64,000 nt of DNA from Pinus tabuliformis. Its lineage: Eukaryota > Streptophyta > Pinopsida > Pinales > Pinaceae. The stretch is taken from the NCBI GenBank assembly GCA_031772625.1, contig CM062820.1, positions 1,075,641,369-1,075,705,368 of the forward strand, read 5' to 3'. A program made the position numbers and the translations under genes. Under the pieces are notes generated by a model. It was given only the letters and a program-made list of their open reading frames with translations. It made no database searches and was not told where the DNA came from. Positions 1-11,999 of the stretch are shown here, piece by piece. Position 1 is the first letter of the stretch, and each line of letters opens with the position of its first letter.

Positions 1-744
1 AGAGGTGGGTCTAATGGTCATTTATTATAAAGGTCTTCCAAAGGGTTTCCTTAAAAGTTATCTATAGACTTTTTCAGTTGATGGAATTTTAACGAGTTGT
101 CATTTAAAACTCCACAAATCTCCGGTTAGTATTGGAGCTTTTCACCTTATTACAATATGGCTCTCTAGAATTAGAATATGGGTCGATATTGAATTCAAAA
201 TCCTCTCTTAACCCTTTAGCCAAAAAGATGTCTCCTCAAGTATCTCCAAGAATATCATATGAAGAGTCATAATATTTAACTTGGAATTATGGCCTTCCAT
301 GATCATCTAATAATTAATTGAAATAGCAGTTAGGGATTGGGTGGATCATATGGTGGGACTATGCTAGTGGGAACCTTAAATAAATGACTTGAAACCCCCT
401 TGATTTTCTACCTTGATGGCATTCATATCCCAAATTTCTTGTTGGATACACAATTCCTGAAAACATGACAAGGAAGATGAGAGGAAGTTGACAAGGACAT
501 TAGGTTGTCGTAGAAAATCATAAAGTGCATCCACATGGATGAACATGGAATGGGAATTAAGGTCATAAAGTCATAAAGGTCACATAGGTGCATCAAAATA
601 TTTTTGGAGTGTCCCAAAGGTAAATATACAATTCTTGTCTCGTATAAAATAAAATATACATTTATTGTGGTGATAGTATCCACAAGATTCTTAGAACTGG
701 TGGTATAGTGTTCGGCAATGAATGAATAAGCAAGAAAAGGGGGA
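1..744. other. AT-rich stretch without recognisable gene
   Basis: No domain, terminal repeat or long open frame with recognisable composition is visible on either strand. The stretch ends where a Copia LTR piece begins. It may be old degraded repeat. Confidence 0.4.
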
Positions 745-930
745 AAATGTCTAACACGTGTACACTCAAGGCTAGTCTACAATTGATGTTACATTGCATT
801 GGAATCTCCACCATATTTGGGTAACTCGAATTCTCCATGCACTAGATATTTTGGGTTGACTGACCAATTAACTGGATGATCACTGAGTTTGACTAAAGTC
901 CCACTGCACAATTGGCCTTCCACTAGTATG
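745..930 (-). repeat. Copia LTR fragment (family of the LTR at 30430)
   Basis: On the minus strand this matches the inner part of the LTR that begins at 30430. The shared block includes the segment around GGTGGAGATTCCAATGCAA, the block before it that reads like a mirror of 30720-30800, and the downstream TAGACTAGCCTTGAGTGTA. It is a partial copy; the LTR ends are not seen. The family is inferred from the Copia coding region attached to the copy at 28.6-30.4 kb. Confidence 0.6.
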
Positions 931-2995
931 GGCTTTGAAATGTTCCATGATAAGTGCTTATTCTTGGGGCTTGGTTTTCAAGGCAAAGTCCAACGTTCAC
1001 TCTAGACTAACTATGATCATCAATAACCACTTGGTGAATGCTAGTAGTCAACCAGTAAACCAACCACACAAGAATTTAAAACTGAATAGGTCAAAATGAA
1101 AATTAAGTATGTTAACGCAACAGTTCAATAAGAACTTGAATTTAGTTACTCGTGCCTACTAGGGAGATATTTCCATTAAAGGAAATCATAACACAAGAAA
1201 CAACACAACAAAGTATAAGTGATCTGAATGATGATGTTACCAAATATGTAAGTGAAGGACTCGGAAATTTATAGTGATCATGGGAATGATAGATCTCGAA
1301 CAGAGCATGATGATGTTGTTGGGGAGGGATATATCATTGTGGAGGGATGGATTTAGTTTCTAAAAGGGTCTCAACTCAATCTACCCAGTTGGATGGATTG
1401 TTTATCTCAGATACATTGAGATTGGTTAAATTCAGCTTATCGGGTTCATGAGGGTAGGAGAGGGAGGCGAAATAGAGATGGGAAGCTTAACAGTCATCCA
1501 GAAGGAAAATATATGCCTACATTTAAAGGTAAAGGGAATGCTAGGGGGGTAATTTGATTCAAACAAAGGGTGAATTATGCTTCCCTGAATGGACATCATG
1601 AGACTGTGTTTAAGATTCACCATTCTGAAGCTGCGAGAAGACTAGAGTGTAAGCACAAGAGAGAAGCTAAACATATTGTGGGTTGTGAAGAGGGCCAAGA
1701 AGGCCCTTTCTAGTTCTTCCTCTTTTATATTGGAGACACAAGATTTAAGAGTGTTTATAAGGTAGTAGTAAAGATGAGATGGATTGTTAAGCATATGCTG
1801 GTAGGGGTGTTGTTGGACTGTCACAGTGGAAGAAATGATCTAATGGATAAAATGAATGTCTACTGAAAAAGAAAATTTCAACGTTGAGGTGTAACTTGGG
1901 AGGGGTAGCTGATGGTTCCCTATGCTAGGTCAAGTGCTTGCAATGGATTAAAGATCAACTTCTACTACAAAGTCTCACGAGGAATATGATTATGCACTAA
2001 CTGCACCTGAAAAATTGGAAGTCAAAGTCTAGGACTCATTATAAAGAAGCGGTTCAAACAATAACCACTAAGTTTTGAATGGGATCTAAAATTTGACTTT
2101 CTCAAAATTTAATGAAGTTGGAACCACTCTGAAACAACTCGAAACAATTAATGTTAATATTAAAAATTTAAGTAAAAGCTGACATTATCCTTATCTTTCC
2201 TTTTCAAAAAGGAAAGATAAGGAGAATGTCAACTTTTACTTTAATTTTAAAAATTAAATATTACCATTAATTACTAGGGTTAGGTTTTGTAGGGCCCTCG
2301 AGTTAATAATTTTTTTTTCCCTTTTCAGTATTTTTTATTAAAAAATTATTATTTGGTGGTCATTAGCTATGTTGCACTACATTCTTTAGAATTGGTTAGT
2401 TTATTAGGGAACTAGTGAATTTGGTGTTTTAAGGTCAGTTCAATACAATACCAACCTTATCCAATCTGAACCACCAAACTAGACTAGTACAACTCTAAAA
2501 CCATTGGGACCAACCAATTCCACTAGTTCTAGGCTAGTTCCAATAAGAGTTTTCCCTTCCCATCTTCCTTTGAAGTATTTTTGTTGGATCCTTTCAGGAA
2601 TGGTGATTTGGAAAGTGCCATAAACTGTCGAATTATTGTGAGAACCTAAGATCATAAGTAGTTAAGCCTTGGAAAATAGAAATTTACAAGGACCTAGTAC
2701 AGACATCCCAAAAGATATTTAGTGAGGATGTGCATGCAAGGAACTATTACAGACCTCCCAAGATACTTAGTGAGGATGTGCATGACCAAAAAGCATTAAA
2801 AAAAAATATCCACCCTCAAAAACCATGCCCAAAACATTGAAGTGTGGTGCAAAACAAATTGCTTGTAGGCTATTAATGCTACCAATAGTCATTCATGCTC
2901 TAATTTCACAAGAAGCTCCTAATCAAGCTACCTCCTCCACTATGGTTATAGCAAGTTCTTGCAACTATGTGAGCTACAAGAAATTAAAACTACCT
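931..2995. other. Non-coding stretch, no gene seen
   Basis: Only short unrelated open frames occur here. The one structured item is a roughly 50-bp direct duplication at 2696-2784, listed separately. Around 2185-2225 a short inverted repeat (TATCCTTATCTTTCC and GGAAAGATAAGGA) flanks an A-run. Nothing supports a gene. Confidence 0.4.
2696..2784. repeat. Imperfect 50-bp tandem duplication
   Basis: Two copies lie side by side, at about 2696-2736 and 2746-2784. Each carries an ACAGAC, an AGATA, and TTAGTGAGGATGTGCATG at the end. Copies differ by a few bases. There is no coding content. Confidence 0.7.
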
Positions 2996-3002
2996 TCGAA
3001 TC

Positions 3003-3378
3003 TCCACCAATTTTAGGGGACTTGACTTCTCTTCATGCCCCAACTATTTTGGGTTGATTGATCAGTTAACTAGATGATCACCGAGTTTGACTGAAGTCCC
3101 ACTGCTTAAATGACCTTCCACTAGTTCCTCCAAAAGTTAGAACTAGTTTAACTGACAACAACCTGAGATAATTGACCTTTATTGCCACAAGTTAGCAATC
3201 GCATATGCAGAACTGAAATTTAACTCCTCCAACTCAAATTTATTGAGTAAACTAGGTGACACAAGCCATGTCACACAAGTTAACATCATCCAAGTTGTTT
3301 GTTGATGTGGAAATTTGAATTTTTTCAATTTAATCAAGGAAAAATCAAATTGAGAATTTCTTGCTGCATTTTTCAACA
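3003..3378 (-). repeat. Copia LTR, 5' part, minus strand
   Basis: Read on the minus strand it begins TGTTGAAAAATG at 3378 and follows the LTR at 30430 for about 375 bases. The match includes the shared CTCAATTTGATTTT block, the TTTCCACATCA block and the GTGTGACATGG block. The far end of the LTR is not reached. It is probably a solo or truncated LTR and is considerably diverged from the 30430 copy. Confidence 0.65.
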
Positions 3379-3444
3379 CATAGTTCATTTGAATGTATTA
3401 CTTTCACTATGAACTTGGCATAGTTCACATGTTAAGTTCATAAG

Positions 3445-3840
3445 GTTTTGGGCTGATGTGGTTCTATGTGTTGTGTATATAAATAATAGGTGTCCAACTC
3501 TTGCTATTAGAAACAAGACTCCCTATGAATTGTGGTATGGCCACATTCCTTCGGTGAGGCATCTCAGGGTTTTTGGTTCCTCATATTATGCCTTCATATC
3601 TAAGGAACAGATAAAAAAACTCAGTGCAAGGAATCACAAATGTATCTTCTTTGGGTACTCATACCTCCAAAGCATACCATCTCTATGATGAAGTGAATAA
3701 TAAGTTTATAATATCTAGAGATGTGATCTTTCTTGAGTCTTCCAAGATTGACAATGTTGTTGAGTGGTAGCTTAATTGTTTGGATATATTCGAACATGAA
3801 AAGTATTTTCAAGAGTTTGCTAGTGAGATTCCACATCTTC
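3445..3840 (+). mobile_element. Copia (Ty1) integrase fragment
   Basis: The plus strand encodes a short stretch typical of the C-terminal half of Copia integrase: NNRCPT, then KTPYELWYG, then RHLRVFGS and a following FFGYS. This is the signature of plant Ty1/Copia polyproteins downstream of the catalytic core. The piece is a broken fragment without gag, reverse transcriptase or flanking LTR in the same orientation. It neighbours an LTR piece of opposite strand, so the two need not come from one insertion. Confidence 0.8.
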
Positions 3841-4049
3841 TTCTCTTAGCTCTATAATTTCTATGACGATCCTTGAAGAAATCAGGTTGAAGGAAATTCC
3901 TTCACCTGCTTTGTCAAGAAAGAGCTAAGAGACTATTGGCAGCAGGTAGCCAAATCTGACAAGCGGTGAGGGTACATGCAAGATACAAAGCAAGGATTAA
4001 TGCAAAGGAGTAATGCAAAGGAGTGTACTAACTACATACATATCATCAA

Positions 4050-5600
4050 ACATCTTTCATCCGTCTTTGAAGATATTTCTTCCATCCCACTGACTACCAG
4101 TTTGGATGCCTAATGATCTTTGCTTCTGTGCTCTTGAGAGAATTACTTCTAAGTTCTCTAGCTGTCACTCAGGAATTTTGTCATATTCCTTTTTCTTACA
4201 AGCCTGTTCAAGTCCCAGTATATCTAGATCTCTGATGTCGAAGTTCTCTGGTTCCTCTTCCATGTGCTGTACTGTTTCCTGCTCTACCTCTGTATCATCT
4301 ACAATCGTGAGCTGCATCTGAGTGCTATCTACCTCCATACATTGATCAGTCCTTTTCTGCATGTTACTGGGAGAGGGCATTTTGGTGTCCACAGGTTACT
4401 TAGAAATGAAGGCTTTCTTTGAGCTTGATGGAGTAGAATGGGCAGAAGTCTTAGGAATGGCTTTAGGTTGTTTCTGATTATCTAAAATATGAACCTCCAG
4501 CTGGAGCAGGATTTCAAAGTTGTTGCTTGTTGAAGGCAAGGAGGTGTTGGTGACAGGTTTTTTCACTGAGGTAGAGGGCTTTTTATGGGTCTTTTTGCGA
4601 TTGGGAACTTTTGTGAACCCATCTGAGTTGGATTTGTCCATTGAAGGGGTGGTCGTGGATTTCATATTGGAGGGACAGTCTCAGAATAAATGGCCCAGGG
4701 CGTGGAATTTTCGACAGCGGAATGGTACATGCTCATAATCTATTGTTTGTAACCATTCATAATCATCATGGTAGAGGCTTACCGCGTCCGGGGGAGCTTT
4801 GTTGAGGTGCATGTATACACAGATCCACGCATAGGAGGTGTATCGCTTCAACTTTGTCTCCTCTGCCACTTTGATGAATTCACCTAGACCATTCCCAATG
4901 TCTCGCAAAGAGTCTTCGTCCCAATACTCCAAAGGGAGAGAATAAATGCACAACCACACCAGGGCGTAGCTCAGATCTTCTTTGTCCGGGTTAAAGCGCT
5001 CGATCCATCCTCTTAGGTATAGCCCTGCTGCGTTGAAGAAATATGTTCCTCCATCCAATACCCCGTTTCAGTCCTCCAGATAATTGAAAATGGCAATAAA
5101 GAAGCCCTTAGGCCCTAATTGCAATGTTATGTGCCCTTTTGGCTTCCATTTGGCTACGATCCAGCCGTGCAAAGCTTTCTCCATTGGCCAAAGGCCTATG
5201 AACTTTCCTATCAAAGCATGATCCCTCATAAACTCGATTTGAGTGTTGATGCGCTGACTTGGGAGCCCGATTTTGGGTCTGTCAACTGCTACTGGCTTGC
5301 AGGTGTTTGACATCACTCGTGGTTCTTCATTTGTGTTGTTATTCATTGGCATATTTTCATTCTTTGTTGTTGTATCTTTTGGATGGTCCATCCTGACATT
5401 TTCAGTCTATCGCAAGCGGTTTTTCGTATCAGCGGGGGGAGGCATCATGTCCTCCCCTTGAGGGGATTCCATTGCACAATAGTTGTTCCTTATTGTGCTG
5501 TAGCTGCCTTATGGCTGAAGGTTAATGGAAGAACGATGCAGTCAGTGAAGGTCTGCCAGTTGCAGATTAATGTCAAACCCTAAGCGCTCCGCTCTCAATT
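4050..5600 (-). mobile_element. LINE A: L1-type LINE, ORF1-only copy
   Basis: This is a partial plant L1-type LINE on the minus strand. It holds a 5' UTR of about 130 bp (5473-5600) and most or all of ORF1, and then fades out. No endonuclease or reverse transcriptase of its own is seen to its left. LINEs normally lose their 5' end, so a copy with 5' end and ORF1 but no ORF2 points to a later deletion. Alternatively, the Copia-bearing sequence at 3.0-4.0 kb replaced the rest. Its 5' end abuts the 3' oligo(A) end of LINE B, so the two LINEs are head to tail. Confidence 0.7.
4165..5472 (-). pseudogene. LINE A ORF1: DUF4283 plus zinc-knuckle protein (broken)
   Basis: ORF1 of plant L1 LINEs is an RNA-binding gag-like protein. 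All pieces here lie in one reading frame. Starting at ATG 5472, it shows the DUF4283 fold: IGKFIGLWP, then WKPKGHITLQLGPKGFFIAIF, then the NAAGLYLRGW and DFN-like segment. Next comes DYEHVPFRCRKFHALGHLF, a zinc knuckle in which the second cysteine is replaced by F. A lysine- and serine-rich tail ends in an acidic segment with DILGLEQACKKKEYD. The frame carries in-frame stops near 5407, 5068, 4681, 4396 and 4165 but no clear frameshift. The start was chosen because the upstream ATG is in frame with the domain and is followed by a proline-rich leader. Confidence 0.8.
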
Positions 5601-5601
5601 T

Positions 5602-6226
5602 TCTTTTTTTTGACATAAACGGTTAGTTTTTATTTAAAATTCGACAAATCAGTTGTCGAGGACTTTAACACTAAAACCCTGTATTTCCTTGTTACAGTTG
5701 GCGGGGAAAGAATATTTTTCTTTTGAATAGTCCACTGAATGAGTTACATTGTGAATGCAGATAGACTCTTGAAAAAGAACTTGATTTGGTTTCGGAATGG
5801 TGCCTTGAAATTCCGCTGCTTTTGTTTTCTGTGATGCAGCTCTGCTTCCTAGCTTGCAGAGAGGAGATCCAACGCGCCGGAGTGCCGGACCATCCCAAGA
5901 ATCACTGTGTTTTCTTTTTGAAATGTTTGGTGGAGTGTTATACAGTGTTCAAGAATGACAAGAGCGGTAAATTGGCCTTGAAGAGTCCCTCATGAACTCC
6001 ACAGCACCTACCTAGACACAACAGTGAGTTCCAACGACGAACAGAGATCGAAAATGCCACGATTGAGTTTTGAATTTTCCCTTGTGGATGAATCTGCATT
6101 TCCTAACAGCAGCTAGCTCAAAATGGTTCAGTCCTGAAGTCTGGAGAATCTGAATCAGCGAAATGCTTAAAGGAACAGAGGCCCAGACAACTCCAAAATT
6201 AAGGAATGCTGCAGTCCGATTCAACA
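5602..6226 (-). other. LINE B 3' UTR and oligo(A) tail
   Basis: About 620 bp follow the last recognisable ORF2 residues and end in an A-run of about eight bases on the minus strand. There is no open frame of note. The boundary with LINE A is within a few bases of 5600. Confidence 0.6.
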
Positions 6227-9200
6227 TCATTTACTAACAGAGATCTCCTGCTCCTGAGAGAACCTAGGTTGGCTGCCAAGTCTGCCTATGAGTTTAACTT
6301 CCTTAGAACATGATAGAAGGAGATTTTGTGGAACTTGGGCAACAGAAGTCTGATGTTTTTGAGGATGGGGGCTATCTGCACCTGAGAAGGGATATTTTGA
6401 GAGTTCATAGCCTATATAATTAGTCTGGAGTCTCCAAAGACTGAGATGGAGAGGAGATTCCTCTTGATAGCCAGATTTAGACCCTGCCATAGAGCAAGAG
6501 CCGCTGCTCTGTTTTTTTGTTTCATGCCCCAGTCCCCAAGCAAAGCGTATCTCAGTTGAGCCACCTGGGTTTAAGATAACTCCCCCGCCACCCGCCTTTC
6601 CTGGGTTACCTTTAGAGGCCCCATCGAAGAATAGGCAGTGATCATCCAAAGCAGATCTCCATTTGATGAATTCCCGTTCTTCCAGACGAATTTCCCAATG
6701 AAAAGGGGCTTTAGCAGGAGGAATGGATCTATTCTGATGATTTGGAACAAGCTCTTTTAGCCATTGATCTTCCTCCTTGTCCAGAATCACGCCATTTCTT
6801 ATGGTGGGTTTGGTTTCTAAGGCCTCCCCCAACAGAGCTTTGATCTCAGTGATAATTCTAAACGGGTTACAACTCTCCTCCCTAAATATTCTATTGTTCC
6901 TCTACAACCACAATTTTCGGCATGTAAATTTGGGGATCCACATCTAGCTAGTCTTGAGAAGGCTTTTTTTGGAGAGACAGAATGGGGATAACTTGGCCAG
7001 TTTCTTAGCAGGTCCTGAATATTTCCTGGAAGCTCTATTTTGTCAGGTCCTAACATCAAGACACCCTTCCAAACTTCTTGAGCAAAGGGGCACAATAGGA
7101 ACAGGTGGTTAGCTGTTTCTTCATTCGATGCACAAAGAGGGCACCTGGAGGGACCTTCCATTCCACGCTTCCTCAGATTATCTCTAGTGACGATACTTTT
7201 ATGCGCCAGAGTCTAGTAAAAGAAGTCAATTTTGGGGAGAGCAGGAAAAGACCAAATAAATTTCCATTGAGTTGGCTCTGGGGGAATGTTAGGGACAACC
7301 ATCATACTTTTGTAACCTTTTGCTGTTGAGTAAGAGCCTGAAAGAGAACCCCACCCTCTTTTGTCCTTAGAAGAGACCTTTAAGGGAGATTTTCCTTGGA
7401 GCAAATCCAAAAATAAATTGGCTTCACCATCCAGCCAATGAGGGACCTCCCCCAAATTCCAACCATCCCATAGACTTTCTGCATCATTTGTCCAATTGGA
7501 GATGTCCCAAAGGGTTTCCAGATTGCTGGCCTGAAGCCAAGCTCTGATATTTTCCAGTTCTGCCATCTGATTCAAGGGCTGATCTCCAAGAATCGAATCT
7601 TCCCAAATTTTTATTTTTTTCCCATTACCTAGGATCCAATAAAGCTTATGACTGAAAAGTTTCAAAGCTGTGAGACAGAGTTTGAAAACTGGTGATCCTT
7701 TGGAAATTCTAGGAGGCTGGTCCAAGCACCTCAAATGCTGCCCATGAAAATATTTTTTCCACAGATGCCTCTTGCTCCAACTAGGATTCCCAGAAACAAT
7801 GTTCCAGAGGAGCTTGGAGCCCAGAGCAAGATTTTGGGCTACCAGATCCCACATTTGGAGACCTCCTTCAAAGAATGGCTTCTTAATAGTGTCCCAATTA
7901 GCTAAATGGAGCCTTCTTTCATTATTTTCCCTCCCTCCCAAAACAATCTTCTCAGGAGACCATCCACTTTACTAATAAAGGTTTTAGGGGCTAGTAGAAT
8001 GGAGTTCTGATAAATTGGGAGACTTATGAGAATAGATTTCATAAGGATTACCTTCGCAGCATTATTCAACCATGAGGCTCCCCAAGCTTGTATTCTGAGT
8101 TTTAGCTTGTCTAGCAGGGGCATCCAGGGATCTACCTTAGGATTTCATTTGAAGATGGGGATCCCAAGATAGTTAAATGACTCCCAGGTCAGGGTCCTTT
8201 CCATTTCTAATAGCCTTGCTATGTCCATCAAATCTTTGATCAAGCAATTCCAGCCATAGATCATGCCTTTTAGATAGTTAATCTTGCTGCCTGAAACCTC
8301 CCTATAAATGTCCAGCTCCTTCTTGAAGGTTCTAGCAGAATTTATGCTATCTCCTCCAAGAAATAATGTATCATCAACAAACTGGGCATGATTTATGTCT
8401 TTAAAATTGTGAGCCATTCTCAAGCCTGGCAGAGTTTGGATCTGTTGACAGTAGTCTAGCTGGAAGCTGAGCACCAAAGCTTGAATGGCGTAAAGAAGCG
8501 GGGAAAAAGGGAAACCTTGTCTTAGCCCCCTCGAGGCCTGGAAAAATTCCGTTGAATGACCATTAACCAGAGGCGCTATCCAAGGGGAGGCAATGCAGGC
8601 TTTCACCCAAGTTATGAGAACTTTTGAGAAGCCAAATTTCTCCATCACAGAAAACAGGAAATCATGTCTCACCTTGTCAAAGGAATTTGTCAAATATAGC
8701 TTAATCACCATGCCTTTCTCTTTTCGATGACAGCTTGAATGAATTGCTTCTTGCACCAGCACAATATTGTCAAGAATCTTTCTCCCTTTTATGAATCCTC
8801 GGTTTTCAGGGATGATGACCGGAAAAATTTTCTTAATACGGTTGGATATTATTTTTGTAATCAGCTTATAACTTGTATTACACAAAGAGATGGACCTGAA
8901 TCTGCTGAAATCGGTGGTGACTTTGTCTTTCGGAATCAAGGCAAGGAAGGTCGAGATGGTACTGCCTCCAATCTTGGTGCAGGTCTAAGATTTACGGATC
9001 ATTCTCAGAAGGCCTTTTTTATTTGTAGGCTAGCAAGTGAGGTAGAACCTTGTAGTGAACCCATCAGGGCCCGGGGCTTTATCCAGATCCATGCAATCCA
9101 AAGCTTCTTTAATCTCATTCATATTGATCAGAGCAGTCAGCATAATATTCTTAGAATCTTGAACACAGTGAGGAATAAGATCAATCATATAGGCTTGAGA

Positions 9201-10449
9201 ATCGATAGGAGGGTCTTCCGGGACAGAGTAAAGATCTCTGAAGAAGGAGTGGGCTTCTCGCTTTATGCCTTTAGAATCTTTAACCACAATATTTTGATAG
9301 TAAATTTCATTTACTATTTTGAAGTGCTTGTGTGCTTCAGCTTGCTTATGGAAGTAGCTTGTATTTTTGTCTCCGACCTGTAACCAAAAATTTCTAGACT
9401 TCTGTCTCTAGAACTCTTCTTCATCCCTACTTGCTCTATGGAGATCTTTTTGCAGCCCTACTTCTTTTTGAAGAAGGTTTTGAGTTACATTGGAATTCTC
9501 CATTGTTAATTGATGGCCTGCTAAACTGTCATGCATCTCCTTTCTTTTGGGGGTGGGTGTTTTCAACCTTTTAGCCCACTCCTTGAGCTCCCTTTTAAGT
9601 CTCCTCATTTTTTTCTTCCCACACAAAGAAAGGGGATCCTTGAGCTTGCCGGTTCCAGGCCTCGGAGACCACCTCTTGGAATCCTTCTTGATGAATCCAT
9701 AGAGAACTAAATCTAAAGGGAATGGGGCCAAGATTTCCATCCAAGGAGAGCTCAAGTAGAATGGGTTTATGGTCAGAGGTGCAGTTCGGCAGAATCTTAG
9801 AGGTGGCCATTAGACAACAAGTCAAGGACGATTGGACTAGAAATCTGTCCAGACGAGCAGCAATGTGGCCGAGGCCTATCCTTTTGTTTGGCCAGGTGAA
9901 TTTCCCAGATGTGGGCTTGATATCCTCCAATTCCCAATCTAAAATGAGGTCTTCAACCCATTCTCTAGCTGGGTCGCTGACCAGCGAGCCCCCCTTTTTC
10001 TCTTCTGCAGCTAGCGTAACATTCATATCACCTGCAATAACAATATTTTCTAGGTTGTGCAAGAAAATATAGGACTAGAGTGAGTCCCAACAAAGTTTTT
10101 TCTCAGATGGTAAGACCGGAGCATAAAGATTGAACATACTTACTTGGTGGCCAGACTCTTTATGGAGGAGCTTGATGAGTAGCCAATGGGAGCAACATTC
10201 TTCATGAATTAGATCATATTTGGAGCTGTCCCAAAAGGAGGCAATCCATCCAAAGGCGCCTCTGGCGCTGACTGCTCTCCCTTGGCCTTTATGCCAAAAT
10301 TGTTTGCTTGCTTGGAGGAGTAGAAAGTCCTCTAGTTTTGTCTCCTGGATGAGAAGGATTTCAGGCAAGTACATCCTTACAATGTCTTTCAGAGCTTCTT
10401 CTTTCAACCTACTGCCTAACCCTCTGCAATTCCAGGAGACGTATTTCAT
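6227..10449 (-). pseudogene. LINE B ORF2: endonuclease / reverse transcriptase / RNase H (broken)
   Basis: ORF2 starts at ATG 10449, about 260 bp after the last ORF1 residues. The N-terminal APE-type endonuclease shows SWNCRGLG and QETKLE, then AGDMNVTL, HIAARLDRFLV and SDHKPILLEL (to about 9640). The RT spans roughly 9290-8100 with DKAPGPDGF, the FRSISLCN motif, GLRQGFPFSPLLY and the catalytic FVDD (in AQFVDDTLFLGG). The connection region is followed by a zinc-binding block with CPLCASNEETANHLFLLC (about 7140-7085). RNase H is recognised by FFDGASKGNPGKAGGG (about 6630-6580). Frame changes occur near 9620, 7930, 6960 and 6500, and in-frame stops near 10075, 9408, 9030, 8145 and 7213. The product would nick the target and prime cDNA synthesis; this copy cannot. 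Confidence 0.9.
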
Positions 10450-10709
10450 TATTTACTGGCTTGGAAGGTTATGGCTTCTTTTGGAGCTTGACCATGCTTG
10501 CGCCTGGATATGGTATTCATCATTCCTTTGAGAGTTTTCTGAGAGCCTTGGAGAACATCCAGATAAGTTTGTTCCTCTCTCTCTTTCTTCTTGGACTTTC
10601 GACCCCTGGTCGACTTGATAGGAGTGACTTACGAGCTATTTGAATTTGAGACTCCATCTTCTAAATCTCCCTCAAAATCGGAGCCCAGACTGATGTGCTC
10701 CTCGTTTTC

Positions 10710-11732
10710 TTATTTTTCCCCTTGTTCATCCTTTGGTGGAGGAAGAGTTGACTTTGCCTCTGCTTCTTTCATTTTCTTCGACGGGTCTTCTGGTTCCTCT
10801 TGGGTTCCAATGGCATCTGTCTTTACCCCAGAGGAAGAACCCTCTTTTGGAATTTCTTTGGCTTTTGGTTTAGGTCGGGGCTTCACTAATGGCCCTGAAT
10901 TTTTCTTCTTAGTTGGTTTTGAGACTGCCTTGCCCTTTTTGATTTCTTTCCATCCTTCTTCATCCACTTTGTCCCCGGTTGGAGATTTTGGGAAATTTCA
11001 TTGGAAGTGTCCATGTTTGTGACAGCTTCTGCATTTGAAAGACAGTTGCTCGTAATCCAATTTTTGATAGTGATGCCATTCTCTGACTGTAAGTTTTACT
11101 TCTTCAGGTAGTCTAGCTTCTAGATCGACTTCCACATAGATTCTTGTGCAGGTATATTGGCCCTTGTTATCTGCTTTGTCAATGAAATGGCCTAGGCCAT
11201 TTCCAATCTTCTGCAAGGTGTGATAGCTCCAGCAATGGATCGGAAGATTGGGAAGCCAGACCCAAACTGGGACCTCTTTAGGGGTATCGATTGAGGGATC
11301 AAAGTCGAGGGTCAACTTATTAAGATACAAACCCTGATTTCCCATAAAATATGGACCGTTTCTAAAAACCAAATCTCGATCTTCTTTGGAGGTGAACTAG
11401 AAAATGAAATACCCTCTTCCAACAACATAACAGATCACATTGTTTTCCAGCTGGGGCCTCCAGTTGTGTTGGATTCAGTCATCTGTTGTTTTTGTAGAGG
11501 GCCAACATCCCATAAATTTTCCTACCAACCCTATGTTAGCCAGGGCTAGGGCGATTTTTATCGATTGGTCTTCTGGCAGGGCGATCTCAGGATTTTCCTC
11601 CAGTTTTTTGATGAATTTCGGGACTTCTAGAATCAAACGTTTCTTCCGTTTCTGTGAGAGCAATCTTCTGAATGCTTCTTCTAAAGATATTGGTGGGGTG
11701 TGAGAAGGCTCACCACCCCCAGGCGCACTCAC
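10710..11732 (-). pseudogene. LINE B ORF1: DUF4283 plus CCHC knuckle (broken by stops only)
   Basis: About 341 codons lie in a single frame on the minus strand, starting MSAPGGGEPSHTPP at 11732. DUF4283 is seen as ANIGLVGKFMGCWP, then the RDLVFRNGPYFMGNQGLYL segment and DFDPSIDTPKEVPVWVWLPNLP. A zinc knuckle (FKCRSCHKHGHFQ) follows, then a lysine/proline-rich tail. In-frame stops lie near 11475, 11398 and 10998, with no frameshift. The knuckle is better preserved than that of LINE A. The role by family is binding LINE RNA in the ribonucleoprotein particle. Confidence 0.85.
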
Positions 11733-11990
11733 GGCGGCGGCTACGCTCCTCTACGATCGCAAAACCCAGACGCGAACGCTGTGCCAGCAGCAGCACTGGC
11801 CGGAGGAGGGAGGCAGAACCCGATTGCGGGGATGCCGAGAAGGATTGAGAGCCCAGTAGTAGGGGCTTCTAGGCAGGGGAGCCTAAGGAGGGCCGCAGGG
11901 GCCGAGGAAGCAGTGGCGCGGGAGCTCCAGTTCAGAATGCGTGCGCAGATCACCCTGAAACTCAACGCTACCCTCCATTTTCATTTGAAG
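11733..11990 (-). promoter_or_regulatory. LINE B 5' UTR / probable internal promoter
   Basis: This is a clearly GC-rich block (many CG and GGC/GCC steps) directly upstream of ORF1, in contrast to the AT-rich DNA to its right. Plant LINE transcription starts from such internal 5' UTR promoters. No TATA box is apparent, in line with that family. The promoter role is inferred from position and composition only. Confidence 0.5.
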
Positions 11991-11999
11991 TGAAATATC

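Larger units (their letters stand above)
5602..11990 (-). mobile_element. LINE B: nearly full-length L1-type LINE
   Basis: A 6.4-kb non-LTR retrotransposon on the minus strand, in the order 5' UTR, ORF1, ORF2 (endonuclease, reverse transcriptase, zinc-binding region, RNase H), 3' UTR, oligo(A). The 3' end is the T-run at about 5602-5610 on the plus strand. The 5' end lies near 11990, where GC-rich UTR changes to AT-rich repeat. I could not identify a convincing target-site duplication. Length and domain order match plant L1-clade LINEs that carry a C-terminal RNase H. It is inactive: both ORFs have several stops and ORF2 also has frameshifts. Confidence 0.9.

Noticed and set aside
5602-5610. 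Short T-run as transcription terminator
   Set aside because: It is the reverse complement of the LINE B oligo(A) tail.
8739-9383. 214-codon plus-strand ORF
   Set aside because: Antisense shadow of the LINE B endonuclease/RT region.
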